Source: Doris montereyensis
Taxonomy: Eukaryota > Mollusca > Gastropoda > Nudibranchia > Dorididae
Length of the DNA stretch: 64,000 nucleotides
Direction of reading: 5' to 3'
NCBI GenBank assembly: GCA_037039925.1
Contig: JAXRKP010001172.1
Coordinates: 53,501-117,500, forward strand
The notes under the pieces are model-generated. The model did not search any database. It saw only the letters and a list, made by a program, of their open reading frames with translations, and had not been told where the DNA came from. Below are positions 63,186 through 64,000 of this stretch, piece by piece (the first letter of the stretch is position 1; the number at the start of each line of letters is the position of its first letter). Position numbers and translations under genes: made by a program.

Positions 63186-63640
63186 ACGTCTGAATTCCCC
63201 TCGTCACACGGAAAGAGAAAATTCGTGCAATAGTAAATAGGTTACCAATCAAAAGGAACTCTCATTTTTCTAACGGGGCCTCATAAACCTATCTTAGGCC
63301 TATGGTTACCACAGTCTCCAGCCTGTTGAACGCAAAGTGGGGAATGTGAAGCGTTGGAATTCAATTTCAAGAAATTATTGATAAAGAAACTTTTCGTGTT
63401 TCTACTGTGTTGAGACATGATCTCGTTATTCGAATGTACCAATTAGACAATCCACTGTTTTGAGAGCAGCAGAAGCCAAATAATTGTTCGCTATTCGAAC
63501 GTCCCAACAAAAACGACCAGTGGGGGCAAATGTGCTTTGTGAATTGGCAATATGTGAATGTTCCAACATGTTCTAACTGAACATAGACATTGGATTGATT
63601 GCTTCACACAAATACTTTGACTTATTCATATGGCCATTTA
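63186..63640. other. Spacer
   Basis: No gene recognised. Confidence 0.4.
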
Positions 63641-63644
63641 CGTC

Positions 63645-63905
63645 AATAATGACGATTCTATAACAGTTGCCTGTTACAAAGTGGGGTCTGAGATAATCTT
63701 ATTCTTATAAAGGTATGGATGTCCAGCCACAGTAGACAATACTGTTTTCTCCTTGTGATCTTTATGTTTCTTGGCTTTGTGAATTGGATTTTTCTCTTTC
63801 TAACCGAACTTTTTTTTTAACGGCTTCAGACTAATGAACAATGACGATTCAATAACAGTTGCTGTTCAGTCTAATATAATCTTATTCTTACAAAGGTATG
63901 GATGT
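63645..63905. repeat. Diverged direct duplication
   Basis: Two copies about 190 bp apart share AATGACGATTCWATAACAGT and ATCTTATTCTTAYAAAGGTA. Confidence 0.85.
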
Positions 63906-63908
63906 GTA

Positions 63909-64000
63909 CGTCTTCAGACTAATGAACTGGTCAATATGTCTTCAGATTAATAAACTGGTCAATACGTCTCCAGACTAATAAACTGGTCAATACGTCCTCA
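63909..64000. repeat. 28-bp minisatellite, cut by window edge
   Basis: Three units of a 28-bp repeat with CGTCTTCAGACTAATGAACT and GGTCAATA. It begins at the end of the duplicated block and runs off the window. Confidence 0.85.

Overview
This is a stretch of an animal nuclear genome, probably a mollusc and most likely a gastropod. That placement is inference. It rests on C2H2 zinc-finger genes with TGEKP linkers, intron-type splice sites, tRNA-derived SINEs of a type I associate with molluscs, several decayed non-LTR retrotransposon lineages, very abundant (CT)n tracts, and recurrent TAGATCTAGATC words. Nothing bacterial, viral or organellar was seen. No gene in the window reads through intact. 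Most of the long open frames are by-products of tandem repeats.

Layout. 1-5.4 kb holds minisatellites (40-bp, 15-bp, 16-bp and 37-bp units) and a 0.7-kb CT tract. 5.66-7.55 kb is a C2H2 zinc-finger gene copy with three frameshifts. 7.6-13 kb is AT-rich and carries a pogo-like terminal-inverted-repeat element, a tRNA-SINE, and LINE fragments that run into a GTA microsatellite. 13-18 kb carries a CT-tailed repeat family and AT-rich spacer. 18.2-19.8 kb is a decayed exon of an unidentified gene with a 22-residue repeat. A related exon lies inverted at 37.0-36.36 kb and ends in a piggyBac-like cysteine-rich motif. 20-24 kb is dispersed repeats, compound CT/CA repeats and duplicated SINEs. 24.0-26.4 kb is a reverse-strand LINE with reverse transcriptase and RNase H. 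26.65-28.76 kb is the second zinc-finger copy, paralogous to the first including its intron, also frameshifted. 29.9-31.2 kb is a LINE 5' end with tandem monomers followed by an endonuclease remnant.

32.4-37 kb has a 23-bp minisatellite split by a 1.1-kb element with TTAA-like flanks, then a SINE and the inverted exon. 38.5-42.3 kb is a tandemly duplicated GA-tailed repeat, reverse-transcriptase fragments and microsatellites. 44-47.4 kb contains a zinc-finger fragment cut by a LINE 5' end, a 66-bp minisatellite with a CT tract inside it, a TTTTGA tract and a SINE. 47.7-53.7 kb has a Tc1-like remnant, a diverged duplication with purine tracts, a 17-bp array and a 1.2-kb trinucleotide mosaic. 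53.7-59.35 kb is one 5.6-kb satellite of 35-40-bp units in homogenised blocks. 59.6-64 kb holds a CT tract, a 2.1-kb 18-bp array, a SINE carrying two patches that match that array's unit, and a new 28-bp array running off the window.

The main story is how repeats arise and spread. Several arrays can be tied to a single-copy progenitor, to the inside of a transposable element, or to another array.
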